DNA of 5,056 nucleotides from Candidatus Rifleibacteriota bacterium (GTDB lineage: Bacteria > Muiribacteriota > Ozemobacteria > Ozemobacterales > Ozemobacteraceae). Of the stretch, positions 4,185 through 5,056 are shown piece after piece. Position 1 is the first letter of the stretch; every line of letters starts with the position of its first letter. The notes beneath the pieces were generated by a model. That model made no database searches, was not told the origin of the DNA, and was given only the letters and a program-made list of their open reading frames with translations. Made by a program: the position numbers and the translations under genes. The stretch lies in assembly GCA_028691595.1 (NCBI GenBank), contig JAQUZA010000274.1, positions 1 to 5,056 of the forward strand, written 5' to 3'.

Positions 4185-5056
4185 GCAGATTCTTTAAAAT
4201 AGCCGTTTTAATTGCATTACTGGTAGCCGTTGCCGGCAGTGTTTTTGTGGTTGAAGAGGGTCAGCAGGCGATCGTAACCAGGTTTGGCAAGCCGGTTGGT
4301 GAAGTGCGCTATGCCGGTCTTGGTTTTAAACTACCGTTTATTGAAGAGGTTCATCGCTTTGAGAAGCGCATTCTTAAATGGGACGGTGATCCAAACCAGA
4401 TTACCACCAAGGAAAAGAAATTCATCTGGGTTGATACGACGGCCCGTTGGCGTATTAAAGATCCGCTCAGGTTCTATATGACGGTCGCCAGTGTTGCCGG
4501 GGCGCAGAGTCGTCTCGATGACATCATCGATTCAGTGGTTCGTGATGCCATTTCAGGTAACTATCTTGTCGATCTGGTGCGGGGCTCAACCTATCAGCCA
4601 CCGGTTGGCGGTTATGCAGAAGAGGTTCTCGATAATAAAGGTCGGCGCAACCGTGAACAGATTCTTTCTGACATTCTTGAGAAGGCCAGTGCCAGCACTC
4701 CCGAATACGGCATCGAGTTGATCGATGTGCAGGTTAAACGTCTCAACTACATAGACAAAGTTCTCGAAAAGGTTTATGAGCGCATGATTTCTGAGCGCAA
4801 CAAAGTTGCAGCCGAATACCGTTCTGAAGGTGAAGGCACCAAGGCTGAGATTCTTGGCGAGATGGAAAAGGAGCTGCGCCGCATTCGATCAGAAGCCTTT
4901 AAAACCTCGACTGAAATCAAGGGTAAGGCTGATGCGAAGGCTGCTTCGATTTATGCTGAGGCTTACAATCGTGATGCCGAATTTTATGCTTTTTTCAAGA
5001 CCCTCGAAAGTATCGAAAAAACAGCAACCGGAAACAGTAAAATGGTTATTTCGACC
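4181..5056 (+). CDS. hflC: HflC, SPFH/band-7 partner of HflK (3' end outside window)
   Basis: The 292 residues seen run in frame to the last base, so the gene is truncated by the window edge. E. coli HflC has 334 residues, and the last visible part (FYAFFKTLES then SKMVIST) aligns near its C-terminus, so roughly 20-40 residues are probably missing. AAGGGAG (4167-4173) lies 7 bases before the ATG, inside the end of hflK. An N-terminal membrane segment covers about 6-24, followed by VEEGQQAIVTRFGKPVG (24-40), the classic SPFH opening. The segment VDTTARWRIKDPLRFY (84-99) and the motif YERMISERNKVAAEYRSEGEG (199-219) are typical of HflC, where the latter enters the coiled coil. The Ala-rich repeat region AKAASIYAEAYNRDAEFYAFF (252-272) matches E. 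coli HflC closely. It acts in the inner membrane with HflK as a regulator of FtsH proteolysis. No further gene can be seen downstream. Confidence 0.95.
   Translation, partial: MSRFFKIAVLIALLVAVAGSVFVVEEGQQAIVTRFGKPVGEVRYAGLGFKLPFIEEVHRFEKRILKWDGDPNQITTKEKKFIWVDTTARWRIKDPLRFYMTVASVAGAQSRLDDIIDSVVRDAISGNYLVDLVRGSTYQPPVGGYAEEVLDNKGRRNREQILSDILEKASASTPEYGIELIDVQVKRLNYIDKVLEKVYERMISERNKVAAEYRSEGEGTKAEILGEMEKELRRIRSEAFKTSTEIKGKADAKAASIYAEAYNRDAEFYAFFKTLESIEKTATGNSKMVIST

Overview
The window looks like ordinary chromosome of a Gram-negative bacterium with moderate GC. The genes present (a muropeptide-permease-type MFS transporter and the HflK/HflC membrane pair) fit a cell with an inner membrane, FtsH-type proteolysis and peptidoglycan recycling. 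Dispersed palindromic repeats with the ATTCCC-N8-GGGAAT pattern, best known as dRS3 in Neisseria but found in similar form in many bacteria, lie between the genes. I cannot fix the phylum from this sequence alone.

Layout. Positions 1-250 hold degenerate dRS3-like repeats. Then comes a small gene (435-761, +) for a 108-residue, almost entirely helical, phasin-like protein. It has a good promoter, a strong ribosome binding site, biased codon use and a strong 18-bp hairpin terminator, so it is probably well expressed. That terminator is shared with the convergent gene for an AmpG/PAT-family MFS transporter (846-2141, -). Upstream of the transporter are a minus-strand terminator-like hairpin (2243-2283), a repeat cluster with three 21-bp tandem units (2331-2403), and another long inverted repeat (2476-2518). 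A short gene with a TTG start (2547-2702, -) encodes a 51-residue Lys/Glu-rich protein. After about 430 bases with no convincing gene, hflK (3138-4184, +) and hflC (4181 to the window edge, +, truncated) form a translationally coupled operon with a 4-base ATGA overlap.

How the genes relate. hflK and hflC are the one clear functional unit: two SPFH/band-7 membrane proteins that co-assemble and modulate the FtsH protease. The AmpG-like permease and the phasin-like protein are separate transcription units, and nothing here ties them to hflKC. The short Lys/Glu-rich gene is also on its own.

I see no defence system, CRISPR array, mobile gene or RNA gene, and no clear sign of an undescribed multi-gene system. 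The items most worth a second look are the short TTG-start gene, the nested palindromes just upstream of hflK, the TTGC/GCAA dyads around the phasin-like promoter, and the split dRS3-like repeats.
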